Positions 1 through 8,179 are shown, numbered from the stretch's first letter. The stretch is DNA of 29,082 nucleotides from DASVVT01 sp036386415 (GCA_036386415.1 DASVVT010000001.1:1-29082); one strand, 5' to 3'. Notes: a model not told the origin generated them from the letters alone. Numbers and translations are program-made.

Positions 1-647
1 AGCCCCTTCTTCTCGGCGTGCGCGCCGGTGAAGGAGCCCTTCTCGTGGCCGAAGAGTTCCGACTCCAAAAGGTTCTCGTTGATGGCGGCGCAGTTGACGG
101 CCTGGAACATCTCGGCGACGCGCGGGCTCTGGTTGTGGATGGCGCGGGCGATGAGCTCCTTGCCCGTGCCCGACTCGCCGCGGATGAGCACGGTCGAGTT
201 CGAGCGCGCGACCTTGAGGATCATCTTTTTGACGGCCTCCATCTCGGGCGAAGCCGAGATGATCTCCGTATCGAGCGCGTCGAGGCGCGAGAGCGCGCGT
301 GTGATCGTCTCCAGCAGCGTGTCGCGGTCGTAAGGCTTCTGTAGATAATCGAACGCGCCGCGACGCAAGGCCTCTTTGGCCGATTCGATAGAGCCGTGCG
401 CCGTCAGCAGGATGACGATGATGGAGGAGTCCTGCGCGAGCAGGTGTTGCAGCAGCTCTATGCCGTCCATGCCCGTCATCATCAGGTCTGTGAGTGCCAG
501 ATCGAAGCGTCGATCCTTGGCGAATTTCAGCGCCGCCTCGCCCGACGAAGCGGTGGTCACATCGTAACCCTCGCTCGACAGGATCATCTCCAGAATCTCC
601 CGCTGCGATTTTTCGTCGTCCACTACGAGTATGCTTTTGCGAGCCAT
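1..647 (-). CDS. NtrC-family sigma-54-dependent response regulator (3' part outside window)
   Basis: Translation from the ATG at 647 gives a receiver domain (residues 1 to about 120) with the acidic pair D10-D11 and the phospho-acceptor D54 in the context LALTDLMM. The conserved Lys lies in FDYLQKPYD. A sigma-54 AAA+ domain follows, with Walker A GESGTGKE and the sigma-54 contact loop FGHEKGSFTGA just before the window edge. These are the defining motifs of NtrC-type activators, which contact RNA polymerase-sigma54 and hydrolyse ATP to open promoters. The end of the AAA+ domain and any DNA-binding domain lie outside the window. The gene follows the sensor kinase at 740-2248 on the same strand, so the pair is probably a cognate two-component system. 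No clear ribosome binding site precedes the ATG; a long palindrome sits there instead. The regulon cannot be told from this sequence. Confidence 0.93.
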   Translation of the reverse strand, partial: MARKSILVVDDEKSQREILEMILSSEGYDVTTASSGEAALKFAKDRRFDLALTDLMMTGMDGIELLQHLLAQDSSIIVILLTAHGSIESAKEALRRGAFDYLQKPYDRDTLLETITRALSRLDALDTEIISASPEMEAVKKMILKVARSNSTVLIRGESGTGKELIARAIHNQSPRVAEMFQAVNCAAINENLLESELFGHEKGSFTGAHAEKKG

Positions 648-653
648 GGTAAA

Positions 654-741
654 GAAGGGATGAGGGCGGAGGGATGAGGGATGAATAAGAAAAGCCTTCT
701 GTCCTTTAATTCATCCCTCATCCCTCCGCCCTCATCCCTTC
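654..741. repeat. Perfect 33-bp inverted repeat between kinase and regulator genes
   Basis: Arms at 654-686 and 709-741 are perfectly complementary over 33 bp and enclose a 22-nt loop. Each arm is built of the word GGGATGAG and close variants, so it is also internally repetitive. The distal arm overlaps the stop codon of the kinase (740-742), and the other arm ends 6 nt before the regulator start. In RNA it would form a very stable hairpin between the two cistrons. There is no T-run typical of an intrinsic terminator. Confidence 0.9.
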
Positions 742-2248
742 ATTCCTCCTTCCTTTCCATCGGTAATGTGATTATAAACGTCGTGCCGCGGCCTTGTTGT
801 GATCTGACAGAGATCGTCCCGCCGTGGTCTTCTATGGCTTTTTTGACGATGGCGAGGCCGAGTCCCGTGCCCGTCTCCTTGGTCGAGAAATAGGGCTCGA
901 AGACCTGCGAAATGTGTTCGGGCGCAATGCCGCGCCCCGTATCCGTGATGTCTATGCGCGCCTGCTGCTCTTCGGGCACGCTGCCGAGCGTGATCGTCAG
1001 GCTGCCGCCTTGACCGTCAATGGCCTGTAGAGCGTTGATGAAGAGGTTGGTGAAGACGGAGCGCAAAGATTCCCTGTCGCCGAGAACGGTCGGCACTTCC
1101 CCTTGTGTCTCGACGCGCGTCTCGATGCCGTGCTCGGCGGCCTCTCCCTCGACGATGCGCAGGGCATCTTCAGCCACCGCGCGCAGGTCGAGCGGACGCA
1201 ACTCAAGACGTGACGGGCGCGTGTAGTTGAGAAACTCCGAGATGCGCGTGTTGATGCGCGCGACTTCGGCCTTGAGCTGATTGGCGAGTCGATTGACGGT
1301 GGCGCGCTTCGTCTCGTCTTCCGGCGCGAGACTGGTGCGCAGATGGTCGAGCGTGAGGTTGATGTAGTTGAGCGGGTTTCTGATCTCGTGCGCGATGGCC
1401 GAGGCGAGACGACCGACCACCGCCGAACGCTCGGCCTGATGAAGCCTCGCTTCCAGCTCACGCGTGCGTCCAAGCTGCGCGATCATCTCGTTGAACTGCG
1501 ACGAGAGCGTGCCCACCTCGTCGCGCCTTTCCGTGATGGGGACGCGAAAATCAAGGTCGCCGGCGGCCACCCTGCGCGCCGCGTAGGAGAGGTCCTTGAT
1601 GGGCTGCGTGAATCGCCAGACGAGCAGCGCCATAAAGAACATCGCGACCAGCAAGACCGACAAAGTGTAGACGAGCGGGCGGGCGGCCTGTAGGTTCCAC
1701 CAACTGGTCGGCACGTTCGCCGCTCCGAGGACGACGATCACGTACCAGCGTCCCTTGTCTGTCTCTACCGGAATAGGAATGGCGCGCGGTTGACCGGGTC
1801 TTGATTGAGCCGGAGCGGTGACGGCTGTCGGCAGCTCTGTGTCGCCCGGTAAATCTATCGCATTGATAAGCGGCGGCAGAGGAATATCTTCTAACTGGAA
1901 ATACCTGATCGTGCCATCATCATTTTGGACGGGATTATAATCTTTGAGGCTATCCCAGATATTTCCCTCGTTAGTGACGACGAGAATATTGGTGACGCGC
2001 CCGTTCCCGGTCAGCAGCGGTTGCTTGGCGTGCGCCAGTATGGTGTCCATGTATTGGCCGCTTGAAATACCGCTCATGCCGAGCCCGACGGCGGCCATGA
2101 TCGCCTGCTCCTGTTCTGCGAGGATGCGCGCTCTGTTCCTCTCGGCACGCAGATTCAGGTAATACTGAGCGCCCAGCGTCATCACCAGCAGCCCCGCCAG
2201 CAAGATCAGCAGTCGCACACGGAAACTGTAAAAAAGGTTCGATCTCAT
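740..2248 (-). CDS. Membrane sensor histidine kinase (NtrB-like, HAMP-HisKA-HATPase)
   Basis: The protein is 502 residues from the ATG at 2248. A first membrane segment (about 11-30) and a second (about 192-212) bracket a sensor region of about 160 residues that I do not recognise. Then come a HAMP linker (about 213-265), a HisKA domain with the phospho-acceptor H287 in SAIAHEIRNPLN, and a HATPase domain with the N-box NLFINALQ, the G1 box DTGRG and the G2 box ETGTGLGLAIV. The kinase should autophosphorylate on H287 and pass phosphate to the NtrC-like regulator just downstream. An upstream in-frame start at 2359 was rejected because the extra 37 codons are translated from an intergenic palindrome. 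The signal sensed is unknown; a periplasmic ligand is the usual case for this architecture. Confidence 0.93.
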   Translation of the reverse strand: MRSNLFYSFRVRLLILLAGLLVMTLGAQYYLNLRAERNRARILAEQEQAIMAAVGLGMSGISSGQYMDTILAHAKQPLLTGNGRVTNILVVTNEGNIWDSLKDYNPVQNDDGTIRYFQLEDIPLPPLINAIDLPGDTELPTAVTAPAQSRPGQPRAIPIPVETDKGRWYVIVVLGAANVPTSWWNLQAARPLVYTLSVLLVAMFFMALLVWRFTQPIKDLSYAARRVAAGDLDFRVPITERRDEVGTLSSQFNEMIAQLGRTRELEARLHQAERSAVVGRLASAIAHEIRNPLNYINLTLDHLRTSLAPEDETKRATVNRLANQLKAEVARINTRISEFLNYTRPSRLELRPLDLRAVAEDALRIVEGEAAEHGIETRVETQGEVPTVLGDRESLRSVFTNLFINALQAIDGQGGSLTITLGSVPEEQQARIDITDTGRGIAPEHISQVFEPYFSTKETGTGLGLAIVKKAIEDHGGTISVRSQQGRGTTFIITLPMERKEE

Positions 2249-2255
2249 AAAGCAA

Positions 2256-2369
2256 TTGTCAGTGGTCAGTGGTCCGTTGTCAGTTGTTTGTCTAGCGACA
2301 CTTGAGTCAAATAGATTCAAGTACGGGGAGCGAAACAACGGACGACGGACCACGGGCAACGGACAAAAA
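2256..2369. repeat. Imperfect inverted repeat in the kinase 5' leader
   Basis: The left arm is about 2256-2290 and the right arm about 2333-2369. They are imperfect complements of about 35 nt built from the words GTCAGTGGTC, GTCCGTTG and close variants. It lies between the likely kinase promoter and the kinase start, so it would be transcribed as a hairpin in the 5' leader. It resembles the other word-repetitive palindromes in this window in construction but not in sequence. Confidence 0.75.
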
Positions 2370-2695
2370 ATAATTTTGTTGCCGCCCGTCCGCTTCAGAT
2401 GTTATAGTTGCTGCGGTCTCAAAGCAAATTCCGCGCGAGATCATCTAGAGGGAACTCTCCCACCTCCTCACCGTTATTGACCGATTGAAGCTAAAAAAAT
2501 TTAGGAGCTAACTGCAAGAGTATTCGATGAAGACTCTTAACACTTCGAACTTTTGTTTTCACCCGACGTTTTGGACGCGCCCTCGTGAGATGCGGTGCGC
2601 CCGGGCGTTTCAAGCTTGAGCCCGAAGAGTAAGTAGCCTGTGTGTCGACACTCGAATCAGAAGACCAAAGCGAGTGAGACCCTTAACACCCGGAA
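2370..2695. other. Divergent intergenic region
   Basis: About 330 bases separate the kinase leader from the transpeptidase gene. The region contains the minus-strand promoter candidate at 2401-2428 and a weak plus-strand candidate, TTGACC at 2477-2482 and TTTAGG at 2500-2505 with 17 nt between them. I see no credible ORF, tRNA or riboswitch in it. Confidence 0.4.
2401..2428 (-). promoter_or_regulatory. Possible sigma-70-type promoter of the kinase-regulator pair
   Basis: Reading the minus strand, TTTGCT (2428-2423) and TATAAC (2406-2401) are separated by 16 nt. The -10 matches the consensus at 5 of 6 positions. Transcription would start near 2394, about 145 nt before the kinase ATG, and would read through the palindrome at 2256-2369. 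This rests on sequence match only. Confidence 0.35.
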
Positions 2696-4402
2696 GTGAG
2701 GCCCCGTCGTATGATCCAGTTACCGAGAACCCCGCTTGCTGCTGCGCGCGTCACGTTCATCTTGATCCTTTTCGTCCTGATCGCATCACCTCTTAACTTT
2801 TCAGTCTCAGCCCAGAGGAGACGCGGCGCTGCCGCCGCCAAAGCAAAATCTAGCCGGGATGATAAGAGAAGGCACGCTGATAAAGGGCGCGAGAAATCAG
2901 CGCGCGCCGACAAAAAAGAGCGTGACAGAAAGCCTTCAGCCAAAGACAAAAAGTCTTCAGCTAAAGAGCAGCGTTTAGCCAAAAAAGATAGAAACGAGCG
3001 TGCTGACAAGGGTGGCCGCGCGCAGTCTCGGCGCGAGCGGCTGGCAGAAGCACGCCGCCAGGCCGAGCAGCGCCGCCGCGAAGCGATAGAGGCGGCGCGG
3101 CGCGCAGAGATAGCGCGCCAGGCAGCCATTGCCCGACAGCGCGCGCTTGAACAGGCGATGCGCGACGAAGCGGTCGGCAACATCCTGCGCGACAGTACGG
3201 CGGGTGAAGACCTGGAAGTGCGGCGCGCAGCCGTCGCCGCGCTCGGCCATCACGCGGGCACGGTCGTGGTGATGAACCCGAAGACGGGGCAGGTCTATAC
3301 GGTCGTCAATCAGGAGTGGGGAGTCAGGCGCGGCTTCAAGCCCTGCTCGACGATCAAGCTGGTGACGGGGCTCGCCGGTCTGACCGAGAAGGTGATCGAT
3401 CCGTCGCAGACCTTCTCCGCCGCGAGCTACGCGATTGACCTGACGGATTCTCTAGCCTATTCCAACAATCCATATTTCCAGTCCGTCGGCGGTCGCGTCG
3501 GCTTCGACAAGATGGTCGGCTATGCGCGCGAGCTGGGGCTCGGTGAGCGCACGGGGATCAACTACCCTTTGGAGTCTTCGGGGCGCGTGCCCGTTTTCAA
3601 ATCCGGCTGGGCGGTCAATCGTATGTCCTCGCACGGAGACGACTTTGAAGTGACTCCGGTGCAGTTGGCTTCGATGGTCTCGGCCATCGCCAACGGAGGC
3701 GACCTGCTGGTTCCGCACCTGCCGCGCACGCCGGAGGAGACCATCCAGTTTAAGAAAGAGGTGCGCCGCAAGATAAAGATTCCGACCGAAGCGATGCAGC
3801 GCATTCTTCCGGGCATGATCGGCGCAGTCAACTACGGGTCTGGTCGGCTCGCTTACGATCCGACACAAACGATAGCCGGGAAAACGGGCACCTGCATCGG
3901 GCAGGGAAGCTGGGTCGGATTGTTCACCTCCTTCGCTCCGGTGGTCGATCCGAAGCTGGCCGTGGTGGTCGTCACGCGCGGGCCAGATGCGCGCGGCCAC
4001 TTCCCGGCTGCCGTCGCCGGAAGAATCTATCGCTCGCTCAACTATCGCTTCGGGACACGCGGGCAGGTGGCGAACACTCCGGCGAACCTCATTCCGCATC
4101 CGAAGATCAATCCAAAGGCCGCCTCCAAGGTGATCGGCGACGAGGATGAAGCCGACACCACAATGACAACCGGTACTACCACGGCGGTCGGCACAGGCGG
4201 TCTTCCTTCGACGGACACGCTGCCCGGTGGCGGGAGCGCGCCGCGCACCAACAATACAGTCAAGAGCGTGATTATGACCGTGCCGCCGAGGCAGACCGAG
4301 GTGACCACGCGGCCCGCGCAAACGCCTCAGCAGAATTCTCAGAAACCCGGACAGCAGCCTGAGAAGGAGAGGCCACGTCGCGTCCTGACGAATCAACCCT
4401 GA
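2696..4402 (+). CDS. Penicillin-binding transpeptidase-domain protein with basic stalk
   Basis: The protein is 568 residues if started at the GTG at 2696, or 563 from the ATG at 2711; neither start has a clear ribosome binding site. A membrane or signal segment (about 18-38) is followed by a strongly Lys/Arg-rich, probably helical stalk (about 41-158). The serine transpeptidase fold comes next, with all three active-site motifs: S218-T-I-K221 (SxxK), S256-N-N258 (SxN) and K396-T-G-T399 (KTGT). The family acylates D-Ala-D-Ala peptide stems and cross-links peptidoglycan outside the inner membrane. There is no glycosyltransferase domain and no classical class B dimerisation domain, and the domain is compact, so a beta-lactamase-like or penicillin-sensor relative cannot be excluded. 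The C-terminal 110 or so residues are Thr/Pro/Gln-rich and probably disordered. Confidence 0.88.
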   Translation: MRPRRMIQLPRTPLAAARVTFILILFVLIASPLNFSVSAQRRRGAAAAKAKSSRDDKRRHADKGREKSARADKKERDRKPSAKDKKSSAKEQRLAKKDRNERADKGGRAQSRRERLAEARRQAEQRRREAIEAARRAEIARQAAIARQRALEQAMRDEAVGNILRDSTAGEDLEVRRAAVAALGHHAGTVVVMNPKTGQVYTVVNQEWGVRRGFKPCSTIKLVTGLAGLTEKVIDPSQTFSAASYAIDLTDSLAYSNNPYFQSVGGRVGFDKMVGYARELGLGERTGINYPLESSGRVPVFKSGWAVNRMSSHGDDFEVTPVQLASMVSAIANGGDLLVPHLPRTPEETIQFKKEVRRKIKIPTEAMQRILPGMIGAVNYGSGRLAYDPTQTIAGKTGTCIGQGSWVGLFTSFAPVVDPKLAVVVVTRGPDARGHFPAAVAGRIYRSLNYRFGTRGQVANTPANLIPHPKINPKAASKVIGDEDEADTTMTTGTTTAVGTGGLPSTDTLPGGGSAPRTNNTVKSVIMTVPPRQTEVTTRPAQTPQQNSQKPGQQPEKERPRRVLTNQP

Positions 4403-4419
4403 AAGTAAGACAAAATTAG

Positions 4420-4479
4420 AAAAGGTAAAAGGCAGAAGTGGAAAAGCGCAGGCTTCTTCACTTCTGCCTTTTGCCTTTT
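4420..4479. repeat. Palindrome after the transpeptidase gene
   Basis: A 14-bp perfect stem (4427-4440 with 4459-4472, arm AAAAGGCAGAAGTG) is flanked by further partial pairing to about 4420 and 4479. It begins 17 nt after the stop codon. The trailing sequence contains short T-runs, so of all the palindromes here it looks most like an intrinsic terminator. Confidence 0.8.
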
Positions 4480-4508
4480 TACTTTTGACTTGACCGATGC
4501 CTTTTACC

Positions 4509-4538
4509 TTGACAGACGGGCGATTGTTGCAGGATTAT
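4509..4538 (+). promoter_or_regulatory. Candidate promoter for the secreted repeat protein
   Basis: A consensus -35 TTGACA (4509-4514) and GATTAT (4533-4538) are separated by 18 nt, just after the preceding palindrome. Transcription would begin near 4545 and leave a leader of about 215 nt. Confidence 0.45.
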
Positions 4539-4761
4539 TACTTATCCTTATTATTTGAGGCTGATACCTGATCTACACGCTATTGGGGTTCCCCACCCTG
4601 TTAGACTGGAGCGCACCGCGCGAGCGTAGGAGCGGCAACCGCCCATCGCGCGCGCGCATCTGAAAAGCGCGACGCTGTACAGGTTAAGGGCGCGCTCGCC
4701 CCCGGAAGGACATTGAGACCACATCGAAGCTGAATAGATACGCACGGAGGACATGCGACCA
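4539..4761 (+). other. Long GC-rich 5' leader of unknown role
   Basis: Between the candidate promoter and the start at 4762 lie about 220 bases with several short self-complementary stretches, for example GGGGTTCCCC near 4585. I do not recognise a known riboswitch or ncRNA family and see no convincing ORF. It ends with the ribosome binding site GGAGG at 4746-4750. Confidence 0.3.
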
Positions 4762-6009
4762 ATGAAAAAATTGATTCAACTAATAACACTGAGCGCGTTG
4801 GTGGCGACCTTCGCCTTACCAGCGCTCGCGCAAGATGCCACGGCGTCACCATCTCCGGCTGCGACCGCCGCGCAGGGCAGTCAGGGAGACGAAGCAGCCA
4901 AGACTGCTTTGTACCAGAAGGTCATGGATAATTATAAGACTAATCAGCCGGTGGCATACGAGGCTGCGAAAGAGTATCTCCAAAAGTATCCGAACGATGC
5001 TGATGCGGCGAGGATGAAATGGCTGCAAAATTTTGTTGCCAAGTATGACAAGGCGAAAGTGCAGACCGGCTTCCCGAAGCTGATCGCCGATAAGAAATGG
5101 AGCGAAGCTTTCACCACCGGAAAGCAGATGCTGATCACCGACCCCGAGAACCTGAGCGTGCTGATTAATCTCGGCTACGCCGGTTATCTCGCCGCCTACG
5201 ATAAGAACGAGACTTTCAGCGCAGATGCGATCAACTTTGCGAAGCAAGCCGTTCGCTTGATCGAATCCGGCAAGACGATCGACGCCTGGACGCCTTTCAG
5301 GAATAAGGACGAGGCGCTGGCTTATCTCAACTACGCGCTCGGCTTCCTCAATCTGAAGACCAACCAAACGGAAGCCATAGACTATTTCGCCAAGGCGACG
5401 CAGCCTGCTTCTGCCGTCAAGACCGAGCCGATCACCTACTACTACATGGCGCTCGCATATGAGGCCGGTCCCTACAAGAAGCAGTCTGACGCGATGGCGA
5501 TCTATGAGAACAAACCGGAGACGCCCGAGAGCAAGGCTGCGCTGGAGAGCTTGAATCAGACGGCTGACCGCGTCATCGACGCCTATGCGCGCGCGGTCTC
5601 TTATGCGACTGATCCGAAGTACGCGGCGGACAAGACCAAGTGGATGGCGCGCCTGACGGAGCTCTACAAGTTCCGTCACAACGGCTCGGACGCCGGGCTC
5701 ACCGAACTGATCGCCAACGTGCGCAACACGCCGATACCCACAGGGGCTCCGACCGCGACGACGCCTGCCACAACTCCTGCGAGCGGTGCCACGTCGGCAA
5801 CCGATAGCGGCGCTGCCACCGGCACGACGACTACGACCGACACCAGCGGTGCGGCGACGACCAGCACGCCCGCGACTACAACTACTACTCCGGCCAGCAC
5901 AACACAGCCGAGTACGACGACGCCTGCGACCACGACGACGCCGAGCGGCAATCCCAAGGCGACGCCTACTCCGACGACGACTCAACCGGCGAACAAGCCC
6001 AAGCCATAA
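4762..6009 (+). CDS. Secreted helical-repeat (TPR-like) protein with Thr-rich tail
   Basis: The protein is 415 residues. The start at 4762 is preferred over the in-frame ATG at 4753 because GGAGG (4746-4750) is only 2 nt from the earlier one. A typical signal peptide (residues 1 to about 23, ending ALAQ) is followed by about 300 residues of alternating helices in a tetratricopeptide-like pattern, with motifs such as AYEAAKEYLQKYPND and ALAYLNYALGFLNLKT. From about residue 324 the protein is almost only Thr, Ala, Pro, Ser and Gly, which suggests a disordered, possibly glycosylated or wall-spanning tail. I do not recognise a specific family. It is probably an exported scaffold or binding protein, but no function can be named. 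Confidence 0.8.
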   Translation: MKKLIQLITLSALVATFALPALAQDATASPSPAATAAQGSQGDEAAKTALYQKVMDNYKTNQPVAYEAAKEYLQKYPNDADAARMKWLQNFVAKYDKAKVQTGFPKLIADKKWSEAFTTGKQMLITDPENLSVLINLGYAGYLAAYDKNETFSADAINFAKQAVRLIESGKTIDAWTPFRNKDEALAYLNYALGFLNLKTNQTEAIDYFAKATQPASAVKTEPITYYYMALAYEAGPYKKQSDAMAIYENKPETPESKAALESLNQTADRVIDAYARAVSYATDPKYAADKTKWMARLTELYKFRHNGSDAGLTELIANVRNTPIPTGAPTATTPATTPASGATSATDSGAATGTTTTTDTSGAATTSTPATTTTTPASTTQPSTTTPATTTTPSGNPKATPTPTTTQPANKPKP

Positions 6010-6041
6010 CAGCGCTTCTCGCTTCGAGCCAGGTGACGAAT

Positions 6042-6080
6042 GCCGGGCGCATCATCTTAAATATAGGTGATGCGCCCGGC
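6042..6080. terminator. GC-rich hairpin upstream of rnc
   Basis: There is a 13-bp perfect stem, GCCGGGCGCATCA (6042-6054) with 6068-6080, and a 13-nt loop. It lies 33 nt after the preceding stop codon, consistent with a 3'-end structure for that gene. No T-run follows. The start codons GTG 6067 and ATG 6070 lie inside this hairpin, which argues against their use for rnc. Confidence 0.6.
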
Positions 6081-6086
6081 GTTTGC

Positions 6087-6092
6087 TACAAT
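6087..6092 (+). promoter_or_regulatory. Possible -10 element for a leaderless rnc transcript
   Basis: TACAAT at 6087-6092 lies 10 nt before the GTG at 6103, so transcription would begin at or just before the start codon. No strong -35 is seen at the right distance, and no ribosome binding site precedes the GTG. Confidence 0.35.
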
Positions 6093-6102
6093 CACGTCTA
6101 CT

Positions 6103-6855
6103 GTGAAAAACCAAGAGTCGATCAATCCCGATCTGGACGCGCTGGAAGAGGTGCTCGCCTACAAGTTCAACGACCGCGCCCTGCTCGAACGCTCCATCAC
6201 GCATCGCTCGTGGGCGCACGAGCAGGTCGGGCCGGGCTGCGAAGAGCAGGCGCGCAACCTGCATAACGAAGCGTTCGAATTTGTCGGCGATTCCGTGCTC
6301 GGCCTGATCGTCGCCGATTACCTCTTTCAGGCCTACCCGGATGTGACGGAGGGCGAGCTGTCGCGCATGAAGCATCGTCTGGTGAGCGCGCCGACGCTCG
6401 CCAAATCTGCGCAGAGCCTGACTCTCGGCGAGTTCCTGCGTGTCGGGCGTGGCGAAGAGAAGACGGGCGGGCGGCGCAAACGCGCTCTGCTCGCGGATGC
6501 TTTCGAGGCAGTGCTGGCAGCCGTCTTCCTGGATGGAGGGCTAGAGGCCGCAACCGCTTTCATCCATCGCGCTCTCGGCGATGAGCTTGAGCGCGCCGAT
6601 CCCGAATCAGCCGCCGCCGCAGATTACAAGACGATGTTGCAGGAGCGGCTTCAGGCCGGACACAATGGCGCGCCGCAGTACACTGTGATCGAGACGGCAG
6701 GGCCGCCGCACCGCCGCATCTTTCAGGTCGAGGTCAGTTGGGATGGGGGCACCTTCCGAGGCGAAGGCCGGACGATCAAGGCCGCCGAGACAGCCGCTGC
6801 GCGCCTCGCTCTCGAATCCATGCGAGACGAGCCGCAAACTGCGGCAGCGGATTGA
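6103..6855 (+). CDS. rnc: Ribonuclease III
   Basis: From the GTG at 6103 the protein is 250 residues, close to the usual 220-250. The RNase III signature NEAFEFVGDSVLG (55-67) supplies the metal-binding acidic residues E56, E59 and D63. The second acidic pair, D132 and E135, lies in ADAFEAVLAAVFLDGG. A double-stranded RNA binding domain follows (about 173-242, beginning DYKTMLQERLQ). The enzyme cleaves double-stranded RNA in rRNA processing and mRNA turnover. An in-frame start at 6067 lies inside the upstream hairpin and would add 12 residues lacking similarity to the family. The palindrome at its 3' end and the other long hairpins in this window would be natural substrates, which is an inference. 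Confidence 0.95.
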   Translation: MKNQESINPDLDALEEVLAYKFNDRALLERSITHRSWAHEQVGPGCEEQARNLHNEAFEFVGDSVLGLIVADYLFQAYPDVTEGELSRMKHRLVSAPTLAKSAQSLTLGEFLRVGRGEEKTGGRRKRALLADAFEAVLAAVFLDGGLEAATAFIHRALGDELERADPESAAAADYKTMLQERLQAGHNGAPQYTVIETAGPPHRRIFQVEVSWDGGTFRGEGRTIKAAETAAARLALESMRDEPQTAAAD

Positions 6856-7004
6856 AAGGAAGTAGACAGTAGTCAGTAGTCAGTAGAAGAAAGTAGAGTG
6901 GCACACTTAGCTGTCTATGATAATTAAGAGGCTCAGCACGAAAACGCATCAACGGATTTTCTTTTCTACTGACTACTGTCTACTGTCTACTGTCTACTGC
7001 TTTC
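6854..7004. repeat. CAGTAGTC-word palindrome, copy 1 (after rnc)
   Basis: The left arm is about 6854-6892 and the right arm about 6957-7004. Both are built of 7-nt words such as CAGTAGT and CAGTAGA, and they are imperfectly complementary. The left arm begins within the rnc stop codon (6853-6855). A 33-nt block, 6953-6985, is identical to 9886-9918 in copy 2. The roughly 60-nt cores between the arms differ between the copies. Confidence 0.85.
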
Positions 7005-7053
7005 ATGGCTTACTGACTTGACCGCCACGCACGCCTTATTTAGGATGTTTTCC

Positions 7054-8010
7054 ATGGAAGATGATTACACGAAGACGGGAGTCGCCGAGCCGCTCGCTGA
7101 AGCGAGGACGGGTTCGACCAGCGGGTCTGCGACGGCGCGCTCAGGCCGCAACGGCAGCGGGCGACTCAGTGCAACCGACATCCAGAAAACGCAGGGGCCT
7201 CCCAAAACTGTCTGGCGCGAGTATTTCGAGTCGGCTGTCGTCACGGTCATCATGGCGCTCTTCGGCATGACCTTTATCGTGCAGGCGGTCAAAGTCCCCA
7301 CCGGCTCGATGCAGAACACGATCACCATCGGCGATCATCTGCTGGTCAACAAGTTCATCTTTGCGCCGGGGCCACCGCTACCCTTCCTGCCGATGCGCGA
7401 GATCGAGCGCGGCGACATCATCGTCTTCAAGTATCCAGGCAACCCGAACAACCGCGAGCGTGATGAGAGCGATCCTAACAACACCCCTTACAAGACCAAC
7501 TACGTCAAGCGCGTCATCGGACTGCCCGGCGACCGCGTAGAGGTGCGCGGCACGACCGTGTTCATCAATGATGAGCCGCTCGCTGAACGGCGCGTCACGG
7601 CAGAAGACCCAGGCCACGACGCGCCCCCGAATGATCTGCGCCGCAACGCCCCGCTCCAGGTTCTAGACAACCCGCCGCCAAAGGGCGAAGGCCCCTATAC
7701 CGTCTACTACAATCCCGATACGAGACTCGCTCCGAATGAGAGCGCGGGCTTGCCGTCGGCCTCCGATTTCCACTACGCCGTCAATGGCAAGGCGGCGGTC
7801 GTTCCCGAAGGACATTACTTCGTGATGGGCGACAACCGCGACAATAGCTCGGACAGCCGCGCCTGGGGCTATGTGCCGCGCGACCTGATCATCGGTCGTG
7901 CCATGTTCGTCTACTGGTCTTACATGGAAGATGCGCCGTCAAGCGGCAACCCGCTGCTCGACTTTTTCCGCAACACGCGCTGGAGTCGGACGGGCACGAT
8001 GGTGAAGTAA
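7054..8010 (+). CDS. lepB: Signal peptidase I
   Basis: The protein is 318 residues from the ATG at 7054, which has AGGA at 7042-7045 eight nt upstream; in-frame starts at 7018 and 7045 are less supported. A cytoplasmic N-terminus of about 57 residues precedes one membrane segment (about 58-78). The catalytic Ser85 lies in VPTGSMQNTI and the general base Lys152 in NYVKRVIGLPGD. The late S26 motif MGDNRDNSSDSR (258-269) is intact. Signal peptidase I removes signal peptides from exported pre-proteins at the outer face of the inner membrane. The region between the Lys box and the last box is longer than in short Gram-positive enzymes, as in many Gram-negative ones. It is a single-gene unit bounded by palindromes. 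Confidence 0.95.
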   Translation: MEDDYTKTGVAEPLAEARTGSTSGSATARSGRNGSGRLSATDIQKTQGPPKTVWREYFESAVVTVIMALFGMTFIVQAVKVPTGSMQNTITIGDHLLVNKFIFAPGPPLPFLPMREIERGDIIVFKYPGNPNNRERDESDPNNTPYKTNYVKRVIGLPGDRVEVRGTTVFINDEPLAERRVTAEDPGHDAPPNDLRRNAPLQVLDNPPPKGEGPYTVYYNPDTRLAPNESAGLPSASDFHYAVNGKAAVVPEGHYFVMGDNRDNSSDSRAWGYVPRDLIIGRAMFVYWSYMEDAPSSGNPLLDFFRNTRWSRTGTMVK

Positions 8011-8013
8011 AAT

Positions 8014-8128
8014 CAGGGAGAGATTTAAACGCTGGAGGTGCGCAAAGGTTTTTCGCAAAGGAGTTGATTCTTCTGCGCGCCTCCAGCCTCTTTTTACTTT
8101 GCGTCCTTTGCGTTTAAATTCTCTTTCC
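8014..8128. repeat. CGCAAAG-word palindrome, copy 1 (after lepB)
   Basis: Outer arms are about 8015-8031 and 8111-8127 (core GATTTAAACG / CGTTTAAATT). An inner pair, GCTGGAGG with CCTCCAGC, lies inside. The element starts 4 nt after the lepB stop. It shares words and outer arms with the elements at 11941-12053 and 16673-16776. Confidence 0.82.
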
Positions 8129-8179
8129 TTGCCTAAAGCTCAACGGCCACCACAATCTATCGCTCATCTAAATAGGGGC

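Noticed and set aside
2249..2359. A longer N-terminus for the sensor kinase starting at 2359
   Set aside because: The extra 37 codons translate the intergenic palindrome at 2256-2369; the ATG at 2248 directly precedes the first membrane segment.
3452..4396. A 314-codon minus-strand open frame over the transpeptidase gene
   Set aside because: It is antisense to the KTGT-bearing catalytic domain; the Arg/His-rich product has no recognisable domain.
4846..5985. A 379-codon minus-strand open frame over the secreted repeat protein
   Set aside because: It is the complement of the Thr-rich tail and helical repeats; the Arg-rich product is an artefact of codon use.
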